NCBI GenBank assembly: GCA_964620125.1
Contig: CAZUGQ010000012.1
Span: 14,642 to 78,641 of the forward strand
Length of the DNA stretch: 64,000 bases
DNA from: OLB6 sp964620125
GTDB taxonomy: Bacteria > Bacteroidota > Ignavibacteria > Kapaibacteriales > Kapaibacteriaceae
Direction: 5' to 3'
The translations under genes were made by a program, and so were the position numbers. Shown one piece after another: positions 63,409-64,000 of this stretch. A model generated the notes under the pieces. That model was not told where the DNA came from and did not search any database. It saw only the letters and a list, made by a program, of their open reading frames with translations. Every line of letters begins with the position of its first letter. Within the stretch, counting starts at the first letter, position 1.

Positions 63409-64000
63409 AAATGCACTCGTAAGTCTTTAGGCGCAAATGCGTTGGCATCGAGGTAAGCACATAACTTCGTCACGACATGCGCGGCTTATGGAAGTTCAAG
63501 CAACAATTCCCCGACGCCAGAACGATGGTTGTTGGTGATGGCGGAGTGGAGTTCGAGAGTTTTCTCGAGATGCGTGCGGAGGAGATTGGAGGGTTGGGGG
63601 GGGGATTGAATAGGAGAACGTCAGTTTAGCATTAACGTTGACGATTGGAACGTGCACCAGAATTAAGGCTATAGGGATGGATATCGCATCAGTGATAGCG
63701 AGGCTACTCCTACTATCATCCGTTATTATGCAATGGATATCCAGTATCGCGCCACTGCGCCACTGGTCTATCGCCGGGTATGCACTCTTCCTCGGTTTGC
63801 TCGTAATCAACCGCTTCTCAGCCTACTACGCATAGACGATACTATTCCTCGTGGTATACCTCTCGTACCTACCAGGCACTTTCATTCCGGCATCAACATT
63901 AATCGTGTACTCCCAGTATCGGCTTTCTCAGGAGTAGTACCTGGAGCTGAGAAGGGTCGATTTTTCGGTCCAGTCTGTGATTACAAATAAGTGGTTAGGC

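Larger units (their letters stand above)
63264..64000. other. terminal stretch without a confident gene
   Basis: 737 bases upstream of the cyclase. It contains the inverted-repeat cluster at 63319-63408 and a run of nine G at 63596-63604. Frames on both strands are short. One plus-strand frame (63677-63835, about 52 codons) would give a hydrophobic peptide with two possible membrane segments but has only a weak ribosome binding site. I see no tRNA, terminator or recognisable domain. Confidence 0.5.

Noticed and set aside
63496..63990. Short frames on both strands near the window end
   Set aside because: No ribosome binding sites, no domains and Arg/Pro-rich composition; only the 63677-63835 hydrophobic frame was kept as a weak possibility in the region note.
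1..64000. CRISPR arrays, tRNA genes, insertion sequences, prophage
   Set aside because: Reading through the window I saw no regular spaced repeats, no transposase or integrase motifs and no recognisable tRNA; a covariance-model scan would be needed to exclude small RNAs.

Overview
The window reads as a gene-dense chromosome segment (about 50% GC by eye) from a Gram-negative bacterium of the FCB group. Supporting signs are type IX secretion (T9SS) C-terminal tails on several exported proteins, a TonB-dependent receptor with a carboxypeptidase-regulatory N-domain, a DUF1501/DUF1800 pair, DUF1573 and DUF2490 proteins, and a serine palmitoyltransferase. A Chlorobiota/Ignavibacteria/Kapaibacteria-like lineage fits better than a classical Bacteroidia, but this is inference. 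I see no phage, plasmid, transposase, rRNA, tRNA or CRISPR array.

Layout: 1-2191, an exported DUF1800-DUF1501 pair cut by the window edge. 2278-5250, a membrane protein and a CtpE-like P-type ATPase. 5308-17576, a three-gene surface module: a 2,839-residue exported protein with Ig-like, coiled-coil and beta-rich parts, a fibronectin-III protein whose start overlaps its stop, and an outer-membrane barrel. 17594-31797 is mostly housekeeping: a DUF1573 protein, a methyltransferase, a frameshifted MltB-type lytic transglycosylase, oligoendopeptidase F, a cyclic-nucleotide-gated-type channel, asnS, hutU, an ECF sigma factor, mscL, a THUMP-like methyltransferase and pckA. 31822-34367 is an ettA operon. 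34405-35019 is a sphingomyelin-synthase-like PAP2 enzyme. 35045-42540 is a tightly packed minus-strand run: serine palmitoyltransferase, an SDR reductase, a PNGase F-like T9SS cargo, a formimidoylglutamase-type hydrolase and an exported protein. 42676-44882 couples a SulP transporter to a beta carbonic anhydrase. 45125-46582 holds two broken VOC genes around a DUF2461 gene. 46652-53022 has a TonB receptor, a metzincin protease and an exported protein. 53054-55702 has a DUF2490 protein and two glycosyltransferases. 55624-61411 is a mixed set including a secreted cyclophilin with a T9SS tail, a broken alpha/beta hydrolase, and a cysteine-rich secreted protein next to another exported protein. 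61392-63263 is a TPR-containing adenylate cyclase. The final 740 bases hold an inverted-repeat cluster and no confident gene.

Two themes link separate loci. Sphingolipid chemistry: serine palmitoyltransferase, an adjacent SDR and a nearby PAP2/sphingomyelin-synthase-like enzyme. cAMP: a class III cyclase with all adenylate-cyclase residues, plus a channel with a C-terminal cyclic-nucleotide-binding domain. Four genes carry frame disruptions. Three disruptions are single-base contractions of short homopolymers, which could be sequencing error, and one is the loss of a 7-bp tandem unit. A dispersed GC-rich DNA word built on AGCCCC/GGGGCT recurs in unrelated genes and in different reading frames.
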